Of a DNA stretch of 64,000 nt, positions 33,589 through 42,178 are shown one piece after another. The DNA comes from a methanogenic archaeon ISO4-H5 (GTDB lineage Archaea > Thermoplasmatota > Thermoplasmata > Methanomassiliicoccales > Methanomethylophilaceae). The notes under the pieces are model-generated. The model saw only the letters and a list, made by a program, of their open reading frames with translations, did not search any database and was not told the DNA's origin. Within the stretch, counting starts at the first letter, position 1; each line of letters opens with the position of its first letter. The position numbers and the translations under genes were made by a program. Location of the stretch: assembly GCA_001560915.1 (NCBI GenBank), contig CP014214.1:1674001-1738000 (forward strand), in the 5' to 3' direction.

Positions 33589-34433
33589 CTGTACTTGCTG
33601 TACCTGTCCATCAGTTTGCAGATCTTGTCGTACTCCTCTTTGCCGAGGTAGCCGTCGTCGACGAAGGTCTTGGCATAATCCTTGGCATCCTTGGTGGAGA
33701 TACGGGATGCTTTGGCGATGATGGATGCGAGGAACGAGGATGCCATCCCGGGATCCATGGAGGACTGGGAGAGGATTTCGTTCATGTCGTACTTGAAAGG
33801 TGCGAGTTTGTGGGTGTTCAGCATGGACTGCCTCTGGGTGGCTGCCTTGCTGGGCTTCCCGGAGGAGTTGTTCTTCTTATTCTGCGCATTGGGGCGCGAA
33901 GGGGCTTTCTGGGAGGATCCCCTGTAGGACATGCTGTAGTTGGCGTCGCTCTTCTTGGGTACGTGCGCGACCCTGGTAGCGGGAATGTCGTCACCGGCAT
34001 CCGTGAGCTCTAATCCTGCGGTCTCATCGGATTTGTCGTCGAACTGCTTGGGAGCGGGCCTGCCGTAAGCGGGACGTGCTCCTGCGGGTGCGGATCCCTG
34101 GGGTCTGGGACCTTTGGGTCCGGTTCCGGGAGCTCCCTGAGGTTTGCCGTAAGCGGGACGTGCTCCTGCGGGTGCGGATCCCTGGGGTCTGGGACCTCTG
34201 GGTCCGGTTCCGGATGCTCCCTGGGGACGGTCTCCGCGAGGCCTTCCCTCGCCCTGTCCCTGAGGCCTTCCCATAGGGCGGTCTCCGCGGGGACGGTCGG
34301 ATGAATTCGAACGTGCTGCCGGGCGTGCCTCATCGCGGCGGCCGGCGGTCTGCGCATTTCCTCTGCTGCCCATGGGCTTCTGTTCTGCCGATGATTTAGC
34401 AGGCCTGCGCGGTTTCTCTGTGTCTTCTACCAA
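33585..34433 (-). CDS. Low-complexity Arg/Gly/Pro-rich protein with helical C-terminus
   Basis: 282 residues, ATG 34433. Residues about 20-150 are disordered and rich in R, G, P, Q, A, including two near-identical 28-residue units (GPRPQGSAPAGARPAYG...) encoded by an 84-bp tandem repeat. Residues about 200-282 appear folded and helical (YDMNEILSQSSMDPGMASSF, TFVDDGYLGKEEYDKICKLM). RGG/RPQG-rich tails often bind RNA or drive condensates, which is inference. It shares an operon with a PPC-domain gene. Confidence 0.7.
   Translation of the reverse strand: MVEDTEKPRRPAKSSAEQKPMGSRGNAQTAGRRDEARPAARSNSSDRPRGDRPMGRPQGQGEGRPRGDRPQGASGTGPRGPRPQGSAPAGARPAYGKPQGAPGTGPKGPRPQGSAPAGARPAYGRPAPKQFDDKSDETAGLELTDAGDDIPATRVAHVPKKSDANYSMSYRGSSQKAPSRPNAQNKKNNSSGKPSKAATQRQSMLNTHKLAPFKYDMNEILSQSSMDPGMASSFLASIIAKASRISTKDAKDYAKTFVDDGYLGKEEYDKICKLMDRYSKYR
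34061..34228. repeat. 84-bp tandem repeat, two copies, within the low-complexity gene
   Basis: Copies at 34061-34144 and 34145-34228 differ at few positions and keep the reading frame (28 codons each). Copy-number change by recombination would alter the disordered tail length. Confidence 0.75.
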
Positions 34434-34543
34434 AAGAACTACTCCGAGCGTGCGAACATCAACAAAGATAAAAAGGGTATGGGTGAATATGTCTGAAAAG
34501 TACCGTTCCGGACGGTAACCACCAAGGATGGCGAAGACCGAAA

Positions 34544-35674
34544 ATGGAAAGAAACTACAATGTTTTCGAAAAGAACAAGACCAGTCTATGGATACTTTTC
34601 ATACTCTCGATAGTGTTCTTGACGATCGGCGCATGGACCTCGGCATATGAGAGTATGCTGGTAGCCGCCTCTACGCTGATACTCACCCTCATCGCTCTCC
34701 AGAAGAAGGACTCGCTGTACATCCCGCCGCTGTTCATAGTGCTGCTGACCGCGGTCATGATCCTGGTCCAGATTTCCAACAGACTGGGGTCCGGATTCGA
34801 GGTCCTGGATATCGCCAGCGATGTGCTCATAGGCATGTTCACATGCATCCTGGGTCTTATGATGCTGCTCGCCATACTGAGGTCCTCTCCGGAATTCGAT
34901 ATGGAGCATCCGTTCTTCATCTCGTTCAGCGCGTTCTGCATCGGAACCGCCGTCAGCCTGTTCCTGGTCATGGTCAATTTCTGGATCGAGGAACTCTCCG
35001 GAGGTTCGGAGGATGCCCTGCGCTCATTCATAGTGAGCATGACCTTCAGCATGCTCGGTTCGCTGGTGACCGCCGCGGCATTCTATTTCAACAGGCACAA
35101 CGGACTGTTCGAGCACACCCTCAACCGCTTCATCAAGGACAACGCCGACGTACTGGGTGTCCAGGACCGCGCCAAGAAGGAGATCCTCAAGGAGATCGAG
35201 GAAGGGGAGAGCTCTAAACTGGAATTCAAGTCCACCCTCCGTACCAATCTGAAGACCGGCGAGAAGGATCCCCGCATGGAGAGAGCCGTTCTGAAGACCA
35301 TCGTCGCGTTCCTCAACAGCAGGGGAGGTACCCTCCTCATCGGGGTGGCCGACGACGGAACGATCCTCGGAGTGGACCTTGCATCCTTCGAGAACAGTAA
35401 GGACAAATTCGGCCTCCACCTCAACAATCTGATAAAGACCCAGATAGGCAGCGAGTTCCTCCCATTCCTCAGCTTCACCATGGTCGATTTCGACGACAAG
35501 TCGGTGATGCGCGTGGCATGTCAGATCAGCGACCGCCCGGTCTTCCTGACAGACGGCAAAGAACAGATCTTCTATGTCAGGTCCGGGCCGTCCACCATAG
35601 ACCTCCACGGTATGGAGCTCCTCTACTACGCCAACCACAACTTCGGAAAGAACCTGAAGAAACACGGCCAGTGA
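34544..35674 (+). CDS. Membrane protein with cytoplasmic AlbA_2 (Schlafen-type) domain
   Basis: 376 residues, ATG 34544. Five or six hydrophobic helices fill about residues 12-185 (LWILFILSIVFLTIGAW first). The C-terminal half holds an AlbA_2 domain: EEGESSKLEFKSTLR, AFLNSRGGTLLIGVADDGTILGVD and FYVRSGPSTIDL. AlbA_2 domains are usually found in DNA/RNA-binding regulators or Schlafen-like proteins. It is placed four bases before larE, so co-expression with nickel-pincer synthesis is likely, for reasons not known. Confidence 0.75.
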   Translation: MERNYNVFEKNKTSLWILFILSIVFLTIGAWTSAYESMLVAASTLILTLIALQKKDSLYIPPLFIVLLTAVMILVQISNRLGSGFEVLDIASDVLIGMFTCILGLMMLLAILRSSPEFDMEHPFFISFSAFCIGTAVSLFLVMVNFWIEELSGGSEDALRSFIVSMTFSMLGSLVTAAAFYFNRHNGLFEHTLNRFIKDNADVLGVQDRAKKEILKEIEEGESSKLEFKSTLRTNLKTGEKDPRMERAVLKTIVAFLNSRGGTLLIGVADDGTILGVDLASFENSKDKFGLHLNNLIKTQIGSEFLPFLSFTMVDFDDKSVMRVACQISDRPVFLTDGKEQIFYVRSGPSTIDLHGMELLYYANHNFGKNLKKHGQ

Positions 35675-35678
35675 TAAG

Positions 35679-36437
35679 TTGGAAACAGTTACGCCCGCCC
35701 TCAGAGATTTCTTCACAGCCCACCCCAGGGTGGCCCTGGCCTTCTCGGGAGGTACCGATTCCTCCTATCTCCTCTATGCGGCGAAGAAATGCGGTGCGGA
35801 GATAACCGCATACCATGTCAGCTCGCAGTTCCAGCCGCACTTCGAGACCGAGGATGCACGCAGATTAGCGGATTCCTTGGGGGTTCCGCTGAAGATACTC
35901 GAATGCGACATCCTCTCCGATGCCGCCGTGGCCGCGAATCCGCCCAACCGCTGCTATCTCTGCAAGAGGATAGTGTTCTCCAACATCCTCCGCGCTGCGG
36001 AAAAAGACAATACGGGAATCGTCATAGATGCCACCAACGCTTCCGACGACCCGTCGGTACGTCCCGGGATGAAAGCCCTGGACGAACTCGGTATCGTCTC
36101 CCCGCTCAGACTCTGCGGCATCGACAAGAAAGAGATCCGCAGGCTGTCGAAGGAGGCGGGACTCCCGACCTGGGACATACCTTCCAATTCCTGTCTTGCC
36201 ACCCGCATCCCCACCGGTACCCTCCTGACCGCGGAGAACCTGGAAAGGACCGAGAAGGCGGAGGACGAACTCCGTCTGCTGGGACTCCGCGAATTCAGGG
36301 TCCGTTCGGCCGGTACAGCCGCCAGACTCGAAGTGGTCCCCGAGGAAAAGGAGAAAGCGGAATCCCTCCGTGAGTCCATCCGGAGGATATTGCTAAAATA
36401 CTACTCAGACGTAATCTTCGCAGAGAGGAGACGTTGA
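35679..36437 (+). CDS. larE: LarE, ATP-dependent sulfur-inserting enzyme for the nickel-pincer cofactor
   Basis: 252 residues with a TTG start at 35679. The PP-loop is SGGTDSS at 23-29. Three cysteines, C92 and C95 (NRCYLCKR) and C172 (SNSCLATRIP), match the LarE type that binds a [4Fe-4S] cluster; the single-Cys type sacrifices its own sulfur. LarE converts the carboxylates of P2CMN to thiocarboxylates. larB and larC follow directly, which fixes the assignment over general PP-loop ATPases. Confidence 0.9.
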   Translation: METVTPALRDFFTAHPRVALAFSGGTDSSYLLYAAKKCGAEITAYHVSSQFQPHFETEDARRLADSLGVPLKILECDILSDAAVAANPPNRCYLCKRIVFSNILRAAEKDNTGIVIDATNASDDPSVRPGMKALDELGIVSPLRLCGIDKKEIRRLSKEAGLPTWDIPSNSCLATRIPTGTLLTAENLERTEKAEDELRLLGLREFRVRSAGTAARLEVVPEEKEKAESLRESIRRILLKYYSDVIFAERRR

Positions 36438-36438
36438 C

Positions 36439-37191
36439 ATGGACACCCTGGAGCTTCTCAGACAGGTTAAGGAGGGTAAGATCAGCCCCGAGGACGCTGA
36501 GCGTCAGCTGCGCATGCAGCCCTTCGTCGACCTCGGTTACGCCAAGGCGGACACCCACCGCAAGATCCGTCAGGGCTCCACCGAGGTCATCTACGGAGCG
36601 GGCAAGACCCCCGAACAGGCCGTCGGCATCGTCTCCGCACTGAAAGACGGCGGTTCCGCATGCGTCCTGGTCACCCGCTGCGATGAAACCATGGCAGCCG
36701 CATTGGGGAATGCGTTCGGGGATTCCGTCTATTACCCGGATGCCAGGATCTGCACCGTAGGGGCCGCACCTGCCCCGTCTCCCAACAGTTTCGTATGCAT
36801 CGTATCCGCAGGCACCAGCGACCTGCCGGTGGCAGAAGAGGCCGCGGTCACCGCGGAATCCCTGGGAAGCAGGGTCGAGAGGGTATACGACGTCGGAGTC
36901 TCCGGTATCCACCGCCTGTTCGCAAAGGCCGATGTGATCATGAAGGCCCGTGCGGTCGTCGTGGTGGCAGGCATGGAGGGCGCTCTCCCCAGTGTCGTGG
37001 GAGGATTGGTCAACGTCCCGGTCATCGCCGTACCCACCTCGGTGGGATACGGGGCATCGTTCGGCGGCATCACCGCTCTGCTCTCGATGATGGACTCGTG
37101 TGCATCCGATGTCAGCGTGGTCAACATCGACAACGGTTTCGGAGCAGGATACATCGCAAACATGATAGACAGAAGGAGTGCACCGTTATGA
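36439..37191 (+). CDS. larB: LarB, pyridinium-3,5-biscarboxylic acid mononucleotide synthase
   Basis: 250 residues, ATG one base after the larE stop. The C-terminal PurE-like domain shows CIVSAGTSDLPVAEEA, VYDVGVSGIHRL and the closing VPTSVGYGASFGG motif. LarB carboxylates and hydrolyses NaAD to P2CMN, the first step toward the nickel-pincer nucleotide. It overlaps larC by 4 bp. Confidence 0.92.
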   Translation: MDTLELLRQVKEGKISPEDAERQLRMQPFVDLGYAKADTHRKIRQGSTEVIYGAGKTPEQAVGIVSALKDGGSACVLVTRCDETMAAALGNAFGDSVYYPDARICTVGAAPAPSPNSFVCIVSAGTSDLPVAEEAAVTAESLGSRVERVYDVGVSGIHRLFAKADVIMKARAVVVVAGMEGALPSVVGGLVNVPVIAVPTSVGYGASFGGITALLSMMDSCASDVSVVNIDNGFGAGYIANMIDRRSAPL

Positions 37192-38357
37192 GGACGATTT
37201 ATCTGCAATGTAACGCGGGTGCATCCGGCGACATGATCGTCGGCGCCCTGGCAGGACTGCTCGACGACCCGCAGGAATTCGTATCCATGATCGATTCCGC
37301 AGGTATCCCCGGACTCACCCTCACCCTTGAGAAGGGGGAGATGTCCGCCATCACCGGAAACAGGGTGCATTTCTTCATCGAAGGAGAGGAGGAAGGTCAC
37401 GGACACCACCATCACCACACCCCTGTCTCCGACGTTCTGGGTCTTATCAAAAGACTCAATGTCTCCGACCGTGTGAAGAATGACGCATGTGCCATCTACG
37501 GCATCATCGCCGAGGCGGAGGCCAAGGTCCACGGCAAACCCGTCGACATGGTCCACTTCCATGAGGTCGGTGCACTCGATGCTGTTGCCGACGTGGTGGG
37601 CACCTGCATGCTGATAGAGCGCCTGTCTCCCGAGAGGATAGTATCATCGCCTCTCCGCACCGGTTTCGGCGAGGTCCACTGCGCACATGGTATCCTTCCT
37701 GTCCCCGCACCCGCCACCGCTAACATATTGGTAGGGATACCTGCCTATGCAGGCGACGAGGAGGGGGAGTTCTGCACTCCCACTGGGGCGGCCATCGTGA
37801 AGTATTTCGCGGACAGCTTCGGACCGATGCCCATGATCACCGTCGGGCGTATCGGATGCGGACTCGGCTCCAAGGTATTCAGGACTGCCAACATCCTGAG
37901 GGCATTCTCGGGCGAGACCGACACGGGAACGGAACGTATCAAGGAGATCACCTGCAACGTCGATGACATGACCCCCGAGGACCTGGCCGGGATCATCGAT
38001 ATCCTGCTCAAGGCGGATGCCAGGGATGCCTTCATCAGGCCCTGCCTCATGAAGAAGGGCAGGCCCGGTTTCGAACTCACCTGCCTCTGCTGGGACAAGG
38101 ACCTCCAGACCATGCTCGACATCATCCTGACCAACACATCCACCAGCGGTGCCAGGGTCCATGAATGCGACAGGTACGCCATGGACTACCGTCATGAGGA
38201 TTGCGATACCGAATACGGCAGGATCAGGGTCAAGGTCTACGAAGGCTTCGGGAAGACCAAATGGAAACCCGAGTACGACGACCTTCAGGAAGCCGCCAGG
38301 AAGAACGGCGTCTCCTTGAAGCAGGTACGTGACAGCGTCGTATACAGACCGAAATGA
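37188..38357 (+). CDS. larC: LarC, nickel insertion enzyme for the pincer cofactor
   Basis: 389 residues from ATG 37188 (ATGA overlap with larB). The N-terminus (LQCNAGASGDMIVGAL) is typical. A His-rich stretch HGHHHHH at 71-77 probably gathers nickel. VHFHEVGALDAVADVVG and CTPTGAAIVKYF are conserved. In Lactiplantibacillus larC is split by a programmed frameshift, but here it is one uninterrupted ORF. LarC uses CTP to insert nickel. No lactate racemase (larA) lies in the window, so the client enzyme is elsewhere. Confidence 0.92.
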   Translation: MRTIYLQCNAGASGDMIVGALAGLLDDPQEFVSMIDSAGIPGLTLTLEKGEMSAITGNRVHFFIEGEEEGHGHHHHHTPVSDVLGLIKRLNVSDRVKNDACAIYGIIAEAEAKVHGKPVDMVHFHEVGALDAVADVVGTCMLIERLSPERIVSSPLRTGFGEVHCAHGILPVPAPATANILVGIPAYAGDEEGEFCTPTGAAIVKYFADSFGPMPMITVGRIGCGLGSKVFRTANILRAFSGETDTGTERIKEITCNVDDMTPEDLAGIIDILLKADARDAFIRPCLMKKGRPGFELTCLCWDKDLQTMLDIILTNTSTSGARVHECDRYAMDYRHEDCDTEYGRIRVKVYEGFGKTKWKPEYDDLQEAARKNGVSLKQVRDSVVYRPK

Positions 38358-38360
38358 AAA

Positions 38361-38446
38361 TGGTGCGGAGAAAGGGATTCGAACCCTTGAACCTCTACGG
38401 ACGGGATCTTAAGTCCCGCGCCTTTGGCCAGCTCGACTACCTCCGC
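38361..38446 (-). tRNA. tRNA-Leu (anticodon TAA)
   Basis: The complement begins GCGGAG and ends CTCCGCACCA. The anticodon loop is CTTAAGA, there is a long variable arm as in tRNA-Leu, and the TPsiC stem has GGTTCGAATCC. CCA is encoded. A TATA-like TTTATATGG lies upstream on the minus strand at about 38469-38480. Confidence 0.93.
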
Positions 38447-38520
38447 GGATACCCTTCTAAGGCCCATTTTACCATATAAAGTGTGCGACACATTTTAAGC
38501 GATGTGTCCGATTAACCCCT

Positions 38521-39213
38521 GTGTCCCAGAAGTATCCGGACGAGGAAACCATCGTCTATGCCGTCAGGAAGGTCATGCTGAAGAAGCCCCGCATCGAGAG
38601 TCAGAGGGAGTTCGCGGCACTGGTCACCGAGGCCCTGAAAGAGGAAGACCCAGACATCCGTATCAGCGCATCGCGCATCAGGAAGGTCGCGATTACCTCA
38701 GGCGTGGTCAAGCTCGATATCGGATACCGTGAAACGGACCGTTCCGATCTCCCCGACCTCTGCCCCGTCTGCGGCAGCGGCATGTCCCCCGTCATCAACA
38801 ACACCCTCGACGGCGACATCACGGAGATCAAGCGCAACTGCACCGTATGCCCGTATTCCGTAGGGAAGACCGTGCTGGTCCCCGGGAAATACGTCTTCAT
38901 CAGGACCGCAGGCAGGGAACTCACGGAACAGGAGATCCGCCTGAGGAAGCTCAGGAAGGCCGCATCCCTCCTCCGCAAGGCATCCCGTCTCATCGGAGAA
39001 TCACTGGACGGCACCAACTTCCCCCAGAGGCAGGATTATGCCCAGGAGATGATCGATGAGATCCTCCACTCCCGCGAGATGACCGGGAGCATCCCCAATC
39101 TGGAAGCGGACATACGCGCCGAAGCACATTCCGACCCCTTATGGACCAAACCGCTGTCCTCGCCCAAGTACCCTGAAAGAAAGGTATTTGATGAGCGCAC
39201 GGATACACTTTGA
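38521..39213 (+). CDS. Conserved archaeal zinc-ribbon protein (GTG start)
   Basis: 230 residues starting at GTG 38521 (MSQKYPDEETIVYAVRKVM). The N-terminal 70 residues look like a winged-helix (SQREFAALVTEALKEE, ISASRIRKVAI). A zinc ribbon follows (CPVCGSGM, then CTVCPYS), and the C-terminal part is charged and helical. The family occurs in many archaea without an assigned role, to my knowledge. It is 27 bp upstream of the ACT-domain gene and probably co-transcribed. Confidence 0.6.
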   Translation: MSQKYPDEETIVYAVRKVMLKKPRIESQREFAALVTEALKEEDPDIRISASRIRKVAITSGVVKLDIGYRETDRSDLPDLCPVCGSGMSPVINNTLDGDITEIKRNCTVCPYSVGKTVLVPGKYVFIRTAGRELTEQEIRLRKLRKAASLLRKASRLIGESLDGTNFPQRQDYAQEMIDEILHSREMTGSIPNLEADIRAEAHSDPLWTKPLSSPKYPERKVFDERTDTL

Positions 39214-39240
39214 CATTCACACATTAGAGGAGACCTTACC

Positions 39241-40149
39241 TTGAAGAGCTGGGAGTTCACCAAAATCGAAGGAAACAAGATCAAGATCGACAGCTGGCTG
39301 TCCGACACCATGGGCCTGGTCGACGGCGGATGCATCTACAGCACCCTGTTCAAATACCCCGAGGACGGACCCAAGAGGTACGAACTCATACTGTCCATGT
39401 ACCCTCAGGAGAACTTCAGGACCCTCGCCCAGGTGACCGTCTTCGCGGACGATGTCCCCGGTTCCACCGTGCAGTCCGCCAAGTTCCTCACCGACCAGAA
39501 GATCAGAATCCTCAACTCCGTATCCCTCACCGGTATCTCCGACACCACCATCATCTGGAACATCCTCGCCGACCTCAATTTCGCAGGAGAGGGAGAGCTC
39601 ATCAAGGAGAGGTTCCAGGAGCTCAAGGAAGCAGGCGACGCATCCGTGGACAAGATCCGCCACGTCAGCATCAAGCCTGCCAACATCGGAAGGATCTTCC
39701 GCGAGAAGACCGACCTCGGCAGCCTCAAGACCGAACTCAGGAAGGGTGCACCCGTCACCTATTCCGACGGTTACTTCGACCTCAGCGCTGAGTACGGCGA
39801 CATCCTGACCGATGTGGACGGACAGGAGGCCATGGTCACCCTCGACCCGGGATCCTGGCTGGTATCCATCGTCATCTTCAAACCCAACACCAACCTGGTC
39901 AAGATCAACATGAACGTCCCCGACTGCATGGGATCCATCGACTCCGCCCTCTCGCTCCTGGCAGAGGAGGGAATCAACCTCATCTCCGTGTTCACCAAGG
40001 TCATGATTTCCTATCAGACCATGGACATAGAGGTTGTCGCCGATCTCAAGAACAGCAAGATCGGCATCGAGGAGCTGAAATCCAAACTCCCCGAGCACCT
40101 TGCCAAGCAGAACGGAACCTTCGAACTGAAGTCCATCCAGGCCCTCTGA
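39241..40149 (+). CDS. Protein with two ACT-like domains
   Basis: 302 residues with a TTG start behind GGAGACC. Residues about 45-110 (RYELILSMYPQENFRTLAQV, SLTGISDTTIIWNILADL) and about 218-300 (VKINMNVPDCMGSIDSALSL, GINLISVFTKVMI) read as ACT folds. The middle contains a helical region (KERFQELKEAG) and an EYGDILTDVDGQEAMVTLD strand set. ACT domains bind amino acids or other effectors; no enzyme domain is attached. Function unknown, possibly regulatory. Confidence 0.55.
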   Translation: MKSWEFTKIEGNKIKIDSWLSDTMGLVDGGCIYSTLFKYPEDGPKRYELILSMYPQENFRTLAQVTVFADDVPGSTVQSAKFLTDQKIRILNSVSLTGISDTTIIWNILADLNFAGEGELIKERFQELKEAGDASVDKIRHVSIKPANIGRIFREKTDLGSLKTELRKGAPVTYSDGYFDLSAEYGDILTDVDGQEAMVTLDPGSWLVSIVIFKPNTNLVKINMNVPDCMGSIDSALSLLAEEGINLISVFTKVMISYQTMDIEVVADLKNSKIGIEELKSKLPEHLAKQNGTFELKSIQAL

Positions 40150-40170
40150 GCCTGTCAAAAAAAATCATTT

Positions 40171-40200
40171 CCCGTTCCCCCTGGAACATGGGGGAACGGG
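40171..40200. terminator. Strong hairpin terminator between convergent genes
   Basis: CCCGTTCCCCC/GGGGGAACGGG, an 11-bp perfect stem with an 8-nt loop. It is flanked by A8 on the left and T5 on the right, so it can terminate from both sides. Confidence 0.8.
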
Positions 40201-40209
40201 GTTTTTGTC

Positions 40210-41595
40210 TTACTTTAAGAAGTTCTTCATCTCGGCCTTCATTGCAGGCTTGAGACCGGCGTTGCTCTTGTTGACGAACACCTGCACGTTCTCCTCTACG
40301 GCCTGCTTCACGAGGCTGATGACCGAGTTGTCCCTGGAGATGACTCCGACCGAAAGACCCACATCCGTCTGATCGAGCTCGTCGGGGATATCGTCGACGG
40401 TGGCGACGGTCCTGATGGCGAGAACAGGCAGTGCCTGGTCCACGAACAGGGTGTCGTCCTCCTCGGGGATGCTTCCCAGGATGACGGGTGAGAAGTAGTG
40501 TCCGTTCTCGGTGAATTCCTTCTTTATCCTCTTTCCGCCCCAGAGGATGAAGGCCTCCTCATCCCTGAGCAGTTTGTCGAAGCGTGTCCTCGCGTTGTCG
40601 GACATGAGAGGTCCGCAGAAGGCATCCGCCTCCCAGGGATCGTCGATGTTGAGGTCTTTGGCCTGTTCGATAAGGGCTCTGATGAAATCCCTCTCGTCCT
40701 CGGCGAGGATGATGACCTTGGAAGTGGAATATAGTCCCTGTCCGGTGTACTTGAATGCGGACTCAAGAACATCGGCGGCAGCCTTCTTCACATCGTTGGG
40801 GTGTGCCACGACGATGGGGTTCATTCCCTTGATCTCATTGATGAAATCCAATCCGTCATCGACCATCAGGAACATGAGGTCATCCATTCCCTTTCCGCAT
40901 CCGCACGCCACGACTCCGCTGATGTTCATGTCGTCGGAGAGTTCGGTGACGTAACGGTCGAGACGGTCAGCAACGATGTTGATGACACCGTTGGGAATGC
41001 CTGCCTTCACGAAGAGGTCGTAAACGGTGAAAACGGGCAGGGGGCAGACTCCGCTGGGCATGATGACCACAGTGCTGCCGGCCGCGAGTGCCGCTGCGGC
41101 GTATCCCATGGGTGCCGCCAGAGGCGAACTGGTGAGTGCGATGATGCCCCATACTCCCTTGGGCTTACCCTTGATGGTGGCGGCATCATCGGCGGCCTGA
41201 CGGAGGATCTCGACGAAACGGTCGACCTCCAGCATGGCCTCCCTGCGGGTGAATCCGGTGCTGAGGACGACCTCCGCTGCCAGGTCGTACCTGCGGGTAC
41301 CCATGGCATTGACCACGAACCTGAGGATCCTCGAACGCTCCTCCTGGGAGGTCTTGGACCAGCTCTCGAAGGCCTTAGCTGCGGCCTCGGCGGCATAGGT
41401 TGCGGTTCCCTTCTCGGGTTCCTGCAGGGTTCCGAAAATGATGGTGCTGTCCACTGGGCTGACCAGGGGTAGATCTGTTCCGGAGGCAATGTTCATTCCT
41501 CCGACGATGGCGGACAGGTCGTGCTTCTCCCTGTCCAGGACTCTCTGAAGAGCCTCTTCGAATTTCGCGTCGTCCACAAGGGGTTCGCCAGACAT
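40210..41595 (-). CDS. Aldehyde dehydrogenase-fold protein lacking the catalytic cysteine
   Basis: 461 residues from ATG 41595 (MSGEPLVDD); an upstream start would add 17 poor residues. The ALDH fold is clear (GVWGIIALTSSPLAAPMGYA, TVVIMPSGVCPLP, INEIKGMNPIVV). At the nucleophile motif, normally FxxxGQxC, the sequence is FKYTGQGL (281-288), so Leu stands where Cys is required. The general-base Glu (E254) remains. It may be inactive, have changed chemistry, or play a structural role. It is flanked by a terminator and a tRNA gene, not in an operon. Confidence 0.75.
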   Translation of the reverse strand: MSGEPLVDDAKFEEALQRVLDREKHDLSAIVGGMNIASGTDLPLVSPVDSTIIFGTLQEPEKGTATYAAEAAAKAFESWSKTSQEERSRILRFVVNAMGTRRYDLAAEVVLSTGFTRREAMLEVDRFVEILRQAADDAATIKGKPKGVWGIIALTSSPLAAPMGYAAAALAAGSTVVIMPSGVCPLPVFTVYDLFVKAGIPNGVINIVADRLDRYVTELSDDMNISGVVACGCGKGMDDLMFLMVDDGLDFINEIKGMNPIVVAHPNDVKKAAADVLESAFKYTGQGLYSTSKVIILAEDERDFIRALIEQAKDLNIDDPWEADAFCGPLMSDNARTRFDKLLRDEEAFILWGGKRIKKEFTENGHYFSPVILGSIPEEDDTLFVDQALPVLAIRTVATVDDIPDELDQTDVGLSVGVISRDNSVISLVKQAVEENVQVFVNKSNAGLKPAMKAEMKNFLK

Positions 41596-41680
41596 GCCTG
41601 CGGTATGTACGCGAATAAAAATAATAGTTGTGTGCCCCGCCTGCAAAAGATTTATAGAAAAAGCACGTTCGCCTGGTTAC

Positions 41681-41756
41681 GGACTCATGGTCTAGGGGTT
41701 ATGACGTCGCCTTCACACGGCGGAGGTCGCCGGTTCAAATCCGGCTGGGTCCACCA
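41681..41756 (+). tRNA. tRNA-Val (anticodon CAC)
   Basis: Acceptor GGACTCA pairs with TGGGTCC. The anticodon loop TTCACAC sits between TCGCC and GGCGG, the TPsiC arm contains GGTTCAAATCC, and CCA is encoded. A TTTATA box lies about 30 bp upstream. Confidence 0.93.
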
Positions 41757-42178
41757 TACTTTCTACACCTATTCCCTGAACGAATCATACTCGAATCACC
41801 GAAGGTTGATTCTTGAAAGTTACTTAATTGGATTGATAAAATCTTTTTAGGACCACCTAAACTTAAATAATATTTAGGATTTCCTAAGTAAATATCTGTG
41901 AAGTCCAAAGCTCTCGTGATTTCCTTATGATTGTTTCGGGAGCTGCTGATCGCTTCACACAATACTGCTTCAGAGAAATATGGAATGATGAACGCCCTGT
42001 CGGATATCGAAAATATACTGAGACCCAGACCATCTAAGGTTGAGGGTCTGCGTATTTTCCTTTCCGCACCGATTACGCACAGTTATACAATCCAATCTTC
42101 AAAGGATTTATAATGAAAAAAGCTTTTAGGATGATACATCCAAGTAACTAAAACTTGATTAGTACTTAGGAGGTAACA
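41757..42178. other. Intergenic region with paired TTAGG palindromes
   Basis: AT-rich, no supported gene; a 60-codon frame starting at TTG 41931 has no domain. Two 14-bp palindromes, TTAGGACCACCTAA (41847-41860) and TTAGGATTTCCTAA (41874-41887), lie with centres 27 bp apart and look like tandem operator sites. Confidence 0.5.

Noticed and set aside
41931-42113. 60-codon frame with TTG start near the TTAGG palindromes
   Set aside because: No ribosome site or domain; composition is not distinctive.
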